DNA of 64,000 nt, taken from Nectonema munidae (taxonomy: Eukaryota; Nematomorpha; Nectonematoida; Nectonematidae). A program made the position numbers and the translations under genes. Shown here one piece after another: positions 7,992-20,539 of this stretch (positions within the stretch are counted from its first letter, which is position 1; each line of letters starts with the position of its first letter). Location: assembly GCA_030549495.1 (NCBI GenBank), contig JAUIRK010000049.1:1-64000 (forward strand), given 5' to 3'. The notes under the pieces were generated by a model that saw only the letters and a list, made by a program, of their open reading frames with translations, did not search any database and was not told where the DNA came from.

Positions 7992-10874
7992 ACGTCCAAA
8001 TCAAAAACTTCATACTTCGTGCCCTTCTTGACACTGGCTCTACAGAAAACTTTATTGTTGAATCCTGTGTTAGAAAGTTATTCCTGAAGCCTGCTCATTA
8101 TCCCGGTTCTGTGAATATGTCTGATACTAGTCATAAGTCTTCAATTCTTGGGTTTGTAATTGTTGATATTTAAATTCAAAGTAAGTTATACAAAGACGTG
8201 ACATTATATGTTCTTAAAAACCCAGCGACTGAAATCATAATCGGTACTAGTCTTATGAAATCCCATAAATACGTAACTTTCAACTTCGATGGTAAACTTG
8301 ACGGTATTGATGTGTGTGCCCTCGCTGCGATGGAAGTAAATTGTCCTTCACCTTTTTGTTATCTTTCCGAAGATTGTCGTCCTTTAGCCGATAAACCTCG
8401 TAGGTACTCCACAAAGGATTCTTTATTTATCGAATCTGAGATTAAACGTTTATTACAAAACGGCATAACCGAAGAATCTAGGTCTCCCTGGCGTGCTCAG
8501 CCTTTAATTGTTAGCACTTTGGTTAAGAAAAGAATGGTGATAGATTATAGTCGTACTATAAATCGGTTCACTACATTAGACAGTTATCCATTGCCAAGCA
8601 TAAGTGACGTCATTGATAAAATAGCTTAGTTTAAAGTGTATAGTACAGTTGACTTGTCTTCTGCATACCATCAGCTAGAACTTGAACCGAGGGACAGACC
8701 TTATGCGGCATTTCAAACATGTGGGAAACTATACCAATTCACCAGGTTACCTTTGGACTAACAAACGCCGTTCCTGTATTTCAAAGGGTAATAGATCGGA
8801 TTATTAACGATAACAACTTAAAAGGTGTTATTGCGTATATAGATAATGTGACTGTGATGGGAATTAATAAAGATGAACATGATAAAAATTTAAATGATTT
8901 TTTTAATACTGGGACTAAGAATAAGTTAACTTTAAATGAGACTAAGTCACAAATTTGCAAGGAAAGTATAGAAATACTAGGTTATCAAGTTTCATATGGT
9001 TGTATCAAGCCTGATCCCGAACGTATAAAACCGCTCCTTAAATTACCTTTTTCTAAAAATTTGTCTGAATTAAAAAGAATTCTCGGATTATTTGCATATT
9101 ATGCACGCTGGATACCAAAATTTTCAGACTTGATACACCCATTGACACAAGCTAAAAATAATGCTACTTTTCCTATTGATAAAAGAGCTAGGGACGTTTT
9201 CATTATTATCAAAAACAGTTTAGCTGATGTAACAATGCAAACAATAGACAACAGTTTGCCATTTACAGTTGAGACAGATGCGAGTAGTGTCGCAATTTCG
9301 GCCTCTTTAAACCAAAACGGCAAGCCTGTAGCTGTTTCAGGGTAGCGAAAAAAACCTTCGAGCTATTGAGAAAGAGGCCTGTGCTATTATTGAGTCACTA
9401 AGGAAATGGAAGCACTTACTTTTAAGCACTTTAATCACTGACCAAAAATCTTTATATTTTATGTTTGGAAAAAGGCATAAAAATCACATTAAAAACAATA
9501 AGGTGAAGATTGGAATTATCATATTTTTCTTATGACATTTTTTATAGAGAAGGTAAATCTAATTTCGTGGCAGATGCTTTTTCACGGATAAATTCTGCAA
9601 GTTTGTCTATAAACACTTTAGAAAAAATTCATATTGATTTAGGACACCCAGGTATAACACGTTTAACGCATTTTGTTAGAAGTAAAAATCTTCCCTTTTT
9701 AGTTCTAGAAATTAAAAGTGTTGTATCAAAATGTAGTACTTGTTCGTTTGTAAAACCTATGTTTTTTATTCCCACTAATCTACATTCTATTAATGCACAA
9801 AGACCGTTTCAAAAACTTAATATGGATTTTAAAGGCCCTGTACCATCACGCTCACACTATAAATACATTTTAACCATAGTCGATGAATATTCTCGGTTTA
9901 CATGGGCTTTTAAGTGCAAGGATTGCACTTATCAGTGTGTGATAGATTCGTTAACGAAGCTTTTTTTATCTGTTTGGAACTCCGGATATTATACACACAG
10001 ACAATGCACAAGTTTTCACATGCCACTTGATGAAAAAGTTTCTTCTAAGTAACAATATTTGCGATACTACATCAATACCATACGACCCTACTGGGAATGG
10101 CCAGGTTGAGCGATACAACGGGATCCATTGGAAAACCATACTTTTGAATTTACGCACTAAAAAATTAGACATAAAATATTGGGAAGAGGTTTTAGACGTT
10201 TCTCTTCACGCCATACGCTCTCTCTACTGCTCATCTACCGGAACAACTCCTCATGAAAGAATGTTCCTCTTTCCTCGCAAGACGGCCAATGGAACATCAT
10301 TACCAACATGGCTTACAAATTCGGAAAAGGTTCTCTTAAAAAAGCATGCGACTTCTAGCAAATTTGAAAAAGATATTGAAGAAGTGGAATTGGAACAACT
10401 CAATCCTACACATGTTTTTGTGAAAACTCAAGTTGGGATAACAAAGAGTGTCTCTTTAAGGGATATTGCTCCTTTAAATCAACGCGAGGAGGAAAGTCTG
10501 CAAGAAGTTTCACCCTCAGACACATCATTATCCGAAGATGAATTCGAGAAAGACCAAGATTCGCTTGGAAACAAAAGCTGGGAGAAAAGTCATGATCCTC
10601 CAACAAGAAGGTACCCGCAACCAGAAAGGAACCCCCTGAAAGATTTCATTACTGAAATAAAACAAGATGGGGTAGAATGTACTGATCATTGCATGAAGGT
10701 CAATTAAAGACTGCTTCAACCTATATCTAAATTGCAACGCTGTTTTCAACCTTATATAAATGACCTTTTATTCAAACAGTGGACCACAATGTCGTGTTAA
10801 AGTGATGTTGTTATTTGTGTATTCACATTATTACTTTTACCTTCAATCTTAAATAAAGGAACTTTCATGACACA
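7992..10874 (+). mobile_element. Older, broken Ty3/gypsy element (protease to 3' LTR)
   Basis: This is a diverged relative of the young element. It contains, in order, a protease piece (LLDTGST-like, right at the join), reverse transcriptase (about 8.4-9.1 kb), RNase H (about 9.2-9.5 kb) and integrase (about 9.6-10.6 kb). A purine tract (CAAGATGGGGTAGAA) precedes a putative 3' LTR that begins TGTACTGATC at 10,678 and may end near 10,874. Its gag and 5' LTR are not in the window. It carries roughly half a dozen breaks and is a fossil, clearly much older than the array at its left edge. The likely history is that the young element inserted into this copy's protease region. Confidence 0.85.
10678..10874 (+). 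repeat. Putative 3' LTR of the older gypsy element
   Basis: The sequence begins with TG immediately after a purine-rich tract, contains AATAAA near 10,850, and a CA pair near 10,874 is a plausible end. No second copy is in the window to confirm the boundaries. Confidence 0.4.
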
Positions 10875-12119
10875 AGTAAAGGTATCTTCGACTGAAAAAG
10901 TCTCTATGTTGACTTTTTCCGACGAAATCATTGAATCGTGAATATTCTCTAATTATTATTGTTAGCAAGTTTTGACACAGATTTTCTTTTTTTTTAACAA
11001 TTTCTTGATATTTGACAATAAAATTCCATCATCTTCATTATTAATTTCTTCACTGCTGGAAGATTTTAATGAAAATATTTTGCTGCTTGCAACCAATTTG
11101 TCAATATCGTTACACTTGGAAGTGAAGTGTTGCCGATAGGTTTGAAAAGAGAACGTCTTTTTCTATTACTAATTTTGAATGATTTATGCTGGTATCTACA
11201 ATTTTGCAGGATAACTTAACTTTCAAGGTAAACTTGTGTAAAAGATGTGAAAAACATACAATGATAAAAAAGTTTGGGAATAAAATTCTATAACTTCTGC
11301 AGCGGATATATCGTATGTAACCGCGTTTGTCAACAAAAAAAATTTTTCTTACAAAAAACTTATTTATGTTTAACCTCAGTCAGGCAAACTTTACAGTAAA
11401 ACCTTTTATTAGATGAAAAAAAGACCAACTATTGTGGAAGTGTTGATATAAAGAAGAAATCTTGTATGTATCGCTTGTAACAATATTAGGCACATTGAAT
11501 CAAAAAGTGTTAAATATAAAAATTGACTTTATTGACCTAAACTTGAAAAATTGACTTTGTTTGACTTAAAAATTTGAAATTAGTTGAAAAATTTTTAGAC
11601 TAAATAAGTAAAGATCTTCTTCAAAGAGTTTTTGCTAAACGGAAATAAAAGTTGACTTTATTGACTTTTACTCGCCCTGGTTATAAGCAATATAAAATGC
11701 ATTGGTGTGATTTTATTTCGCACATTGTCGGTATAAATATAATAAATAAATACTCTTGGTTAAAAACAGTAAAATGCTAATTCGCAATTACTTATAATAT
11801 AAGCAATGTATTCTGAAAGCCAATAAAAAATGCTTAAATTTCCTATATCGCATGATAACAATAATATAAATAATATTTATCTTTAAAAATAAAAAAGAAA
11901 ATAAAATTTTGGCAACTATTTTTAATCGTATACATTATGAACTAACTTAAAATTTTGGCGAATAATCCAAAAGTCATAAGCAATATAAAAACGAAGGTTA
12001 ATTTATAAAAAAACGGAAAACAAAAACTATTTTATAAAAATCTACAAATAAATTTTGGTTCTGATAGTAGAGTGGTTTTATAATTGGCTTGGAAATTGTT
12101 ACAAATTAAAGGAGGAAAT
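10875..12119. other. AT-rich stretch without recognised gene
   Basis: I see no coding pattern. Between about 11,515 and 11,670 the motif TTGACTTT(A/G)TTGAC recurs loosely three times. The phrase ATAAGCAATATAAAA occurs near 11,695 and again near 11,980. Neither has clear borders. Confidence 0.4.
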
Positions 12120-12127
12120 TTGTCAAA

Positions 12128-12650
12128 ATGTTAGGTAGGTATGTAGGTAGGTAGAGATGTCAAAGCACTGTCCAAATTTAATTGATATGCTTGCAAAATT
12201 GCTTGATGTGGTTAGAAGAAGACTGTGCTCTACTAGTTGTCAGGAATGTTCTAAAAAGATAGGAAGATGAAGTGGAAGATTGTGTGACTTAGTGAAATTG
12301 AGTGTATAGCAAGGGATCAATTGTGCAAAAAAGTGAGGATGCAAGGTTCAGGAGTTTATTGTGAGTGAGGATTTTATTGATGTCATTGGGAAAATGGTCT
12401 AGCGTTGCGACGCATGCATTTATGAAGTTGTGTTGGTGGGAGATAAAATAAGGGCAAAGGAAAGCTAGATGATATGGTGTTTCAGAAAGAGCGTTGTAAA
12501 AACGACAGGTTTTGTTGTCTATGAGTTTTATTTGATAAAGGTAGGATAAAGGAAAGCCACCTTATGAGATGTCGGGAGGACGGTTTTTCTTTTCTATTTC
12601 AGAAAGACACACAAAGACTAAACTTACACTTTGAAGACTAAATTCCAGCA
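12128..12650 (-). pseudogene. LINE 3' fragment with C-terminal zinc-knuckle remnant
   Basis: Read on the minus strand, the segment translates to a remnant of the C-terminus of a non-LTR retrotransposon reverse transcriptase. It has a CRFYN...ETPYHLAFLCPYF stretch, which matches the CxxC...HLxFxCP zinc-knuckle pattern of Jockey/R1-like LINEs. Its downstream end runs into a CTAC-rich simple tail (12,133-12,156 on the plus strand as TAGGTAGG repeats), as many such LINEs do. Stops interrupt the frame beyond about 60 residues. The clade is not resolved. Confidence 0.5.
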
Positions 12651-12744
12651 GACTTGCAAGAATATCAGCTCCAGCTGGAAAGTGCTTAGAAATCTCTATA
12701 CCTACCTATCTACTTACCTTAGCATTTTACGATTTATACATTTA

Positions 12745-12812
12745 AATATATAATAAGGTCTGGCAATTTGCCTCCACGGATGTCTAGCCAGACCTCTAAT
12801 ATATTATCTATT
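12745..12812. repeat. Short palindromic repeat
   Basis: Inverted arms around AATAAGGTCTGGC and GCCAGACCTCTAAT, extended by AT-rich TATATAATA/TATTATA edges, form a hairpin of about 66 bp. It is probably a small MITE, but no target duplication is clear. Confidence 0.45.
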
Positions 12813-14520
12813 TTTTTGCGCAATAAATTCTCAAGATAGATAGGGTTCTTGGACCTAATGGGTTGTTTGCACTTTAAGTTCTGCAGTTGCTGTGTTGCAC
12901 TTCTCCAGCATTATATAATTTTTTCACTACAAGGATAAACCATCCAGGAATTGCTACCCGTCTTTGTAACAAATATTTTTTGCTTATTTAACACTGATGA
13001 TAGACATCAAGAAATTTTCTTACTTACTAATGCTCTCCAAGCTAGAAGTGTAAGTTTTACAAGAGCTAAAAAATGCTTAAAGAAAATAAGGGAACTTTTG
13101 AAAAGGAAATAAATGATAGAATTGCATTTGATGCCTTTAAGGATATTCAGATCACTGAAAACCACTGATTTGTTAGTCTTCTACGTCAAAGACTCCTTGA
13201 GGTAATAAAAGAAAATATGAAAAAAATGGTTGATAAATGTCAGTAAACGCTTTTTATGAAATGAAATAGACTAAATTAAAAGTAATATAAATTGTATATA
13301 TTACATATAATATAAATATATTTTATATATAATCTTTTATCTCTATCGGGTCAATAGTGCATGCTGCTAGTGAGAGAACCCTTGTTAAAATATTTGAATC
13401 CTCCCATTGAGATAATGGTACAGGAAAATAAACATGGAAGAATAAGATCTAATCAATTACATATCATAATTGTGAATTATAACTGAATTACTCTACTTTT
13501 TTAAAAAATTTTTGTTGAATAGAAAAAGTTTTTAAAATTTTTTTAATTATATATTTACTTCAGTAAAATTTAAATTTTTAGGCAGATAAGTATGTTCATT
13601 CTTAAATCTATCTTATGGTAATAATTCAAATAGATTATAATATTTAAACAATGATTAGATATAAAATAAAAAATATATATTTTTCAAAACATTGTATTCT
13701 GCACATAGGTAATTTTTAATAAATTCTGCATTTCAAAATTGATTGCCACATGATGATAGTATATAATTTGTAGAAAAAATTTTAAATTAAATTTAAATTT
13801 AATTTTCTTAACAAATAATTTGTTCAGATCTTTTATTAATAACATTTATCATTGGTATTTCAAAAGCCGTATATTCTTTGCGTTCCTACTTGAAAATTAG
13901 AACAAATTATCTTATCATTTAAAGTCGAACCTAAAATATTTGATATTGAGAGATAAATTTTGGCTTTTTCAATCCAGACCTCTCACCTTCCTCTTCCACC
14001 ACTTCCTCTTTCCACTGTGTGTCCTAGATTTATATCAATGCTTTAATGATTTTTGAATCTCCTAATGGGGTTTATATTTATTTAGCCATTTGACCAAACT
14101 CAATCAATAATTTTTAGCCAATTTTCAAAGAGAATCATATATAGTTTATAGAAATCTTTTCAAGCATTTAATGTATGCTTATAAACAAAATATTTGTTAT
14201 CTGTCATAGTATTATTTACTGTCAAATAAAGTATATTAAAGATATAAAACCGATATTCTTTACATAATTTAAGAGAAAAAGGCCATATCCTTGTGTGAGC
14301 GTAGATTTTATATTTCAATAAGAAATTTTCATTTTATCTCTACCAATAATAATTACAAAAATCTAAATAAACAGTTGCACTGTTGAGATGCAGCAAATTT
14401 AATAGACTCACAGAGAAAAATATTCTTAAGGATAAATAATCAATTGGTGAATTTATACACTTTAATACACGTATTTTAAATTCTTAAGAATGGCATTCAT
14501 TTTATTAAATTTCTTTATTC
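12813..14520. other. AT-rich stretch without recognised gene
   Basis: No exon-like frame, RNA gene or inverted repeat stands out. The segment 13,290-13,330 is a short TA-rich simple repeat. Confidence 0.35.
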
Positions 14521-14539
14521 AAAAAAATAACCTGTCAAA

Positions 14540-15968
14540 AAGTCCCATGACATAGGGGAACAGTTGATTTTACCATTCTGTAAAGATATCATATTGAATG
14601 TGCTAAGAAGTTCTGAACTTATAAAGTTGAAGCATATATTCCTGTCAAACGATGACAAGCATCTGGTAGACACTTTTTTGTTTTACAAAACTCTTAGGAG
14701 AACCACTGCAACAGAAATATTTCACAAGGTGGACAATTTTTTACATCACATCTTATTAAGTCAGAACATGCACTTTGAGTGTGTAATGACCGTGCTCTAG
14801 CAATTTCTCCTTGTTATAGTTTTCAGACTCTGATTAGGCAAAGATCTCCAGATGTAATTGGTACCCAGTACGCTATTCATCTTCAAGCCTTAATAATGAA
14901 AACAATACCTGATGGGTTGAAAATGTTCTCAATGAAATCATTAAAACAGCTTGCTTAATTAAAGCAAATGGCTTCATTTCTTGCTTGTTTTCAGAGTTAT
15001 TCAAAGAAAATGATTCCAAATTTGAAAACCTCTTGATGCACTCAAACATAAAGTGGTTTTCCAAAGGAGAAGTTTAGAAGCGATAATATATAATGAAATC
15101 CAGCAATTTCTGCAAAGCAAAGCAGACATGCACGCAAAATTTCCAATGTCCGTTTTCATATATTCCTATAATTTTTAGTTAACATATTTGAATCTATGTA
15201 TTCCCTTAACCTTGCGCTGTAAGGAAAAAATATGACTACTCCATTATCATAAAAAATTGGCAGCTTTTGAAATGAAGCTGGAATTATAGTTTTTTTAGAC
15301 AAGATAACTTTTTCTCGATTTTTAAACATATTTGTTGATGAATATAAGATTTTTATCGATGAAATGTTCTGGAGACCATAAAACACTGTGTAGCATATTT
15401 TAGCCAAGAAATTTCCCTTTATTTTCCTAACCTACAAAAATTTCAAAAATACTACCAATTTATCAAAAACCCGTTTATAATCTCGATTAGTAATCTGGTC
15501 TCAGAAGACTTCTTAATTCAAGAACAGATTATTGATTTGATTAATGATTGAGAAGGTGCAAAACATGTTTATGAAATGTATCATAGAGATTTTTCGAATG
15601 AAATGTGACAGTCCTATATTGATGCTGCAAAGATGGCTCTTAAAGTTCTGGTTCGATTTTTCACTACATATGAGTGTGGTCAGGTGGTTTCTATGCTACT
15701 TGACATTGAAACCAAAACCCGAAACAGTTTGGAAGTGAGTAATGATATGAGAGTTACATAGGCCAAAACTGGTTTAGACAAAGCACATGTATCCATCCCA
15801 TTGAGATTGATTGGATTATTCGGACAATTTTTGAATAAACAATTGTGGTAATTTTTTTAGTACAGTAGTTTATATGTTGATTTATTTTTTTTAAATTAGG
15901 CTCTTGGATATTATAAATTATAAAGAGACCTCCACGACCAAAAATTTTACAACGTTTGTGAACCACTG
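14540..15968 (+). pseudogene. Decayed hAT transposase (ZBED5/Buster-like)
   Basis: Pieces in changing frames read like a ZBED5-type hAT transposase: a stretch with FLFYKTLRRTTATEIFHKVDNF near 14,670-14,740, GTQYAIH-QAL near 14,860, a VRWFSKGE-like region near 15,050, SLNLAL-GKN near 15,200 and, near 15,660-15,760, a C-terminal dimerisation region resembling YECGQVVSMLLDIETKTRN. Many stops and frame changes show that it is long dead. The right end appears to be ...GTGAACCACTG at 15,968, a hAT-style terminus followed by TTCTAGCT. I could not find the matching left end. Confidence 0.65.
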
Positions 15969-15976
15969 TTCTAGCT

Positions 15977-16542
15977 CAACAAGACAATAATATTCCTGGA
16001 TATGCTATACTCTAACAAAGTAAAGGTTTTATACCATGACTAAAAATGGTCTCTTTTGTAAATCTTTATGGAAAGAATTTTTATTTGAGCCGGTTCTATA
16101 TTTCATCTTCGAAGAGCTTAACAATGTTTTTGTCTTCTAAAGATCATATGAATACAGTCAGAGCTCATTTATCCTACAATAGGATATCTAGTAGGAGTTA
16201 AAAATATTTCTCAGCCTCTCATCTCACTAATTGTCAACAAACCTGGTTCATATCAAATGAATGAAAAAAATGAAAGATACATTTTTTTTGTTATGAGCAA
16301 GTTACCAAGTGTGGGAGGACATTAGTAAAAAATTAAAATTAAAAATGATCAAAAATAAAAAAAAATTCATAATTCATTTTCTATGGTTTAATATTTAATC
16401 AATTTACTAATTGAATGTCTAATAACCTTTTTACTTTTACATGCTTTAAAACAAAAGCGAAAATATAAAATCTGCTATAAACCAAAAAATGTATAAAATG
16501 TTATCCTATCATAATTTTTTATGGTATAACTAATTGGTTTGC
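15977..16542. other. Stretch without gene; one Tigger-like end
   Basis: This is AT-rich non-coding sequence. At 16,153 a TA is followed by CAGTCAGAGCTCATTTATCC, which resembles one terminus of a Tigger/pogo element. No partner end was found. Confidence 0.3.
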
Positions 16543-16683
16543 AGTCAACTCCCACCAAAACCAATTCGCCCCTTTGTTATACCAACTCAAACAAACTATT
16601 AACTAACTAGCTAACCAATAACCAACAAATTAATTAAAAAATAATTGGGGCGAGTTGGTAAAAGTGATTTGGTGCGAGTTGAC
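16543..16683. mobile_element. Palindromic MITE with CTAA-rich loop
   Basis: Left arm GTCAACTCCCACCAAA (continuing to TTCGCCCC) pairs with a right arm ending TTTGGTGCGAGTTGAC. The inner parts (ACCAACTC and GAGTTGGT) also pair. The loop is rich in TAACTAACTAGC-type repeats. The 141-bp element has no obvious coding content, and its superfamily is unknown. Confidence 0.6.
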
Positions 16684-16824
16684 CATATCGGAACTAATTT
16701 ATAATAACTACCGTATTATTTTAGATGGAAGGGGTGTGGTATATTTGGTTTTAGCGTGTGGCAATTCTTAATGATTTTGACTTTCGATTTACGTAGTTGT
16801 TATATAAGAATCCTAAAATGACAA

Positions 16825-16954
16825 TCCATTAAGTACCATAGAAATCAGACGATATCTAAAAAAACGCAGACGATTTATATTCAAAGTCATTGGAAAAAGC
16901 AGACGAAGATGAAATTACTTATGTTCCCAAATGGGAGCATTGGGACTTAATGGG
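16825..16954 (-). mobile_element. piggyBac-like palindromic MITE, copy D
   Basis: On the minus strand this reads TTAA then CCCATTAAGTCCC at the intact end; the other end carries GGTACTTAATGG. It contains an inner palindrome (TCCCAAATGGGA) and three copies of the core motif (T/A)TCGTCTG(C/A). The layout matches copies at 24,037, 28,695 and 38,262. The TTAA at one end has decayed. Confidence 0.65.
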
Positions 16955-17264
16955 TTAAAATGAAATTTCAATTTTCATTAGTTTTTATCTCTTTTCTACT
17001 GAACCTGCCTGATTTTACCTTGTTTATCCTAAAAATCTAAAATAAATCATTAATTTTTACATGAAATATTGAACTTAATATTTAAAATAGGTGTGCTTTA
17101 AACTGAAATTTCATAAAATGAATAAATGGTATAGCCAAATATCTGGTCAAAATCCTGTCACTCTTTTTTTTATTTTTCCGTCAGCTATCATAACATAGTA
17201 ATGAGAATTTGACTGATATCAGGTAAAATCACTATCCGGTCATTTCTTTTCTAATATTGCTAGG

Positions 17265-17330
17265 CATATGGATTTTCCACTACATATGAGTGTGATCAAG
17301 TGTTTTCTAAGCTTGCGCTAAAATGCAAAT
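17265..17330 (+). pseudogene. Fragment of hAT C-terminal region
   Basis: The phrase TTTTCCACTACATATGAGTG and what follows repeats, with changes, the hAT C-terminal segment at 15,655-15,715. It is a short, dead piece of the same family. Confidence 0.45.
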
Positions 17331-17342
17331 AGTAACACTCTG

Positions 17343-17403
17343 TTAATCCCTTGAAGACCAGTGTCCCGAGAAATGAAAATCCCAAAGCATAGTCCTTAAA
17401 GGG
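17343..17403. repeat. Imperfect inverted repeat, possible relative of the TTAA MITEs
   Basis: The left side TTAATCCCTTGAAGACCAGTG and the right side AGTCCTTAAAGGG are partly complementary and start like the TTAA-CCC elements, but the CGTCTGC core is missing. Confidence 0.3.
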
Positions 17404-18300
17404 AAAAGATGTATTAGGCATTTAATGTTTTTAAAATTTTTTATTTTAAGTATTTTCGACTACGTCCTTACTTTCAAATGAAAGAAGATATAAAGAATAA
17501 ATTTGGAATGAATCTCGCTCCTTCTAGGTTGCCTTTACCCAAGTTTTCATCTCAGTGTCTCTTAGACCAAAAAGTAAGTCAATTTTTTTCACCAAATATT
17601 GGAACAATGAACTCGCGCTTTAGAAAATTTTGTTAAAAGTATTAACTAGTTATAACGACTAGAATAATAAATCAAACGCTATCAAAAGCAGATTTGTATT
17701 GAAAAGCATTTATAAATGAAGGCGATTTTTTCTAAATCTCAGTTTTTTTTTCTTGACTCAATGTATGTTTTAACTTCCATGGACAGGAATTAAATAAAAT
17801 TTCATTCAATTTTTTAGTTTATTTAGAATTTATTATCAAAATAGTTTTTTATTTCATATTATCGTCTTAATTCAATGAATGCTTTTTAACTTTAATTAGT
17901 AGAATTGGGATTATATAATCTTTTCTTTTGTTTTCTCATTTATAAAATATATTTTTTCTTGCATATAAACTGCATTATCAAGAAAACTTTAATGGCTTCC
18001 AAAGCAAATAGTCAAATTTTGGAAAGCAATTCCAAAGTTATTCCCTCAAAGCTCATTTCAAGTATGCTTTCCTTTTGGCAATCTAATTCGATTTTTGAGA
18101 TAAGGGGATCTTTATTGTGATGTTTAACTATAGAAAGAGTGATTTTTTAAAAATTTAAATGCTTATTGGGTGAATTGACCATAATGCTAGAAAAAATCCC
18201 AACTTTTCTAAAACCTAATATACTCAAGAGCAGTGATGATAAGCTTGCCCAATCCAAATATCAGCCTACGTATTTTTTGCTAGAAAATTGTAATTAAATA
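17404..18300. other. AT-rich stretch without recognised gene
   Basis: Nothing coding or structured is evident. A short frame at 17,905-18,120 has no domain and a composition typical of AT-rich noise. Confidence 0.35.
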
Positions 18301-18320
18301 TTTTAGACTACATTTTTGTT

Positions 18321-18785
18321 CAACCAATTAGCTAATCAGTTAGTTAGTTAGTGTTTAGTAGAGATGTATCTGATATCCGCATCAGCATCCGTATATGCGG
18401 ATCATTTAAGTTTCAACATCCGCAATTTTCAGCACTTTCCTTTTTTCCATATACAGGAAAGTTTTTTCGGAATTTTTACTTTATCCAAAATTTTTATAAT
18501 AAGTATTTTTTATGATAGCACATATACATTGACATCTTCTCTCTAAATTTTTAATAAGTATAACATTTGCGTTTGCTTAGAATATCAATTATGATATCTG
18601 CATCCGCGGATACCAAAAATGTCACATGCGATACATCTCTAGTGTTTAGTAAGCTTGTTAGTTAGTTAGATAGTCAGTTAGTGAGTTAGTAAGTTAAGCA
18701 GATTGTTAGTCGGTCAGTTAGTTTTTTCGCTAGTTAATCAGCTAAGCAGATAGTTAGCTAGTTCATTTAGTTTGTTTGATTATTT
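18321..18785. repeat. Imperfect (TTAG)n array interrupted by a MITE
   Basis: GTTAGTTAG-type tetranucleotide repeats occupy 18,330-18,358 and 18,642-18,775. The hAT MITE at 18,359-18,641 splits them. The unit is 4 bases, unlike the TTAGG telomere repeat of arthropods. Confidence 0.7.
18359..18641. mobile_element. hAT MITE (TAGAGATGTATC ends)
   Basis: Termini TAGAGATGTATC and GATACATCTCTA are inverted repeats and fit the hAT terminal consensus YARNG. The 8-bp target duplication GTGTTTAG flanks both sides exactly (18,351-18,358 and 18,642-18,649). Subterminal ATCCGCATC/GATATCTGCATCCGC motifs add partial symmetry. It has no coding capacity and spans 283 bp. Confidence 0.9.
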
Positions 18786-19780
18786 ATTTTTGTAAAGATA
18801 TCAAAGTTTATGGTGTGTTTGTATGATAAAAGAGTTGATGTAGCTGCTTATGCGTATGCCTGTATGAAGCAAATAAATGAGGATAAAGAAAAGTAATTTT
18901 ATTTGTAGTGAGTTGGGATTAGGCTCATCTCCCTTATTAGACAAGTAATAGTAATTCGGATCTGAAGTACAACTCTTCCTTTTAAAAATCAATTTATATT
19001 TTATTAAACTATATACACTGATATGCTTAAAATATTTTTGGACCCTAGAGAATGAAAGTAATAACCTCATAGAAATTTATGGAGAGAAGGTATAAAAATA
19101 GGAATGTTGTTGAGTTTAAAAACAAGAAACTCTGATTCTAAAACTCATATTATTCAGCATTTCAAAGTTTGTACCATTTCTTCAAAAAAGGTGACCATTG
19201 CTATTGGTTCTCGTAGCATGGCTCTTGTGAAATAAGTATGTCGAATTAATCCTAACCAGAGAGTTAATTATATTTTTGCTATAAATCTTTCATTTATTCA
19301 GTTGTGCATACATTTCAGCTAATACTTCTATTCTTATCCTTTTTAAATCCTTTTTATTTTTAATATTTAAGAAGAAAGTGCGATGACGTTTCAAAAAATG
19401 TTTCCACATGGTAGCGCTTTATTCTTTATTACTTACTTTATTAGGCGTGTGAAAATAATTCGTTTTTTCGTGGCTGTGTGCAAGCCACGGAGCGAAATAA
19501 TTTCGACCTGCATGTTTCACCATGGTGAGTTTATCCCACTACATGTACAAAGAAATGAGAAAACTTCTATGAAATAAGGTGACATAGAGGAAAGTTAAGG
19601 TTAGTATTTACAAATTTAAATTATATTGTAAAAATTAAATATAAAATTTCCGATATTTTGACCATAGAAAGCCGTAGCCAAGAATCCTTTCAAGTTATAT
19701 TGGATCGCGCGATATAATGCATCTACTGTGGATTCATCATTCATTAAAATGAAATAATTAGATTTTCTTCATTAAAAAAT
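18786..19780. other. Stretch without recognised gene
   Basis: AT-rich, with no supported exon, RNA or repeat border. Confidence 0.35.
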
Positions 19781-19789
19781 TTAATAAAG

Positions 19790-20030
19790 CTTTTTTCGCA
19801 ATAATAAAATTCATATATTACTATGCCAAAAAGAAGATTATCAACATTGTTTGGATCAAGGCATGTTCTCCTCGTGTTGAGAGTTATACCTGCTATCCTG
19901 AAATCACCTTCACTTGATGCACTAGAAACGGAGGAGTTCTTAAATCCTTGGAGCCGATTAGAAAGTTTTAACAATATGCTCATTTTTTCCACCAAGTTAA
20001 TATATCCTCGCTTTTTATTTGAGAAAAACT
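19790..20030 (-). pseudogene. hAT dimerisation-domain remnant
   Basis: The minus-strand translation contains SVSSASSEGDFRIAGI followed by TLNTRRTCLDPNNVDNLLF. This is the SAxSERxFSxAG...RxxLxPxxVxxLLF signature of hAT (Ac-type) C-termini. The key ER pair is replaced by EG. Only this end is preserved. Confidence 0.65.
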
Positions 20031-20369
20031 TGTGAACAAGTAGCATCTAGTGTGATACTGTGACGTGCAGTTGAATAATGTGTGCAGTAGACTCTATGAC
20101 CCTCTCGTACACCCATCTCCTATGTCATTTTTAAACTTATACTTTTAAAGTTATACCCACCCATGGGCCGGACCGGGAATAGGTAAACCGGCCTTAACCT
20201 AACCCTTGCAGTGCTCTACTACTAACATTAATTTTATATTAATTAAAATTGACATTTTACTTTTGAAAACAACTTTACTATTTTTTACTATTTTTATTTC
20301 TTACTTGTTTTGAATATGCATTCGATCCAATTTCTTAGAAAAGTTTTTGTAAATGAATTTTTTGATAAT

Positions 20370-20535
20370 AATCACGCGTGGAGTCGGAGAGAAAATAAGT
20401 ACTTAACAAATCCGGCTCTAACTCCAAATTCTTAAAAACTTAACTCCAATTCCGACTCCTAAATTTTATTAGATACCAACCCCGACTCCTATCTCTTAAA
20501 AATGTCTAACTCGAGCGACTCTCACTCCGCAACCT
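20370..20535. repeat. Degenerate GACTCC-type repeat
   Basis: AACTCC/GACTCC hexamers recur at irregular spacing (CGACTCCTA, AACTCCAATTCCGACTCC and so on), ending CTCCGCAACC. A second patch of the same family is at 33,505-33,590. Confidence 0.55.
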
Positions 20536-20539
20536 TGAT

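Noticed and set aside
18321-18785. Interstitial telomere repeat
   Set aside because: The unit is TTAG (4 bases) and imperfect, not the TTAGG or TTAGGG of animal telomeres.
20092-20125. Tigger-like end (CAGTAGACTCTATGACC)
   Set aside because: It lacks the preceding TA target and any subterminal repeats, so the match is too short to claim.
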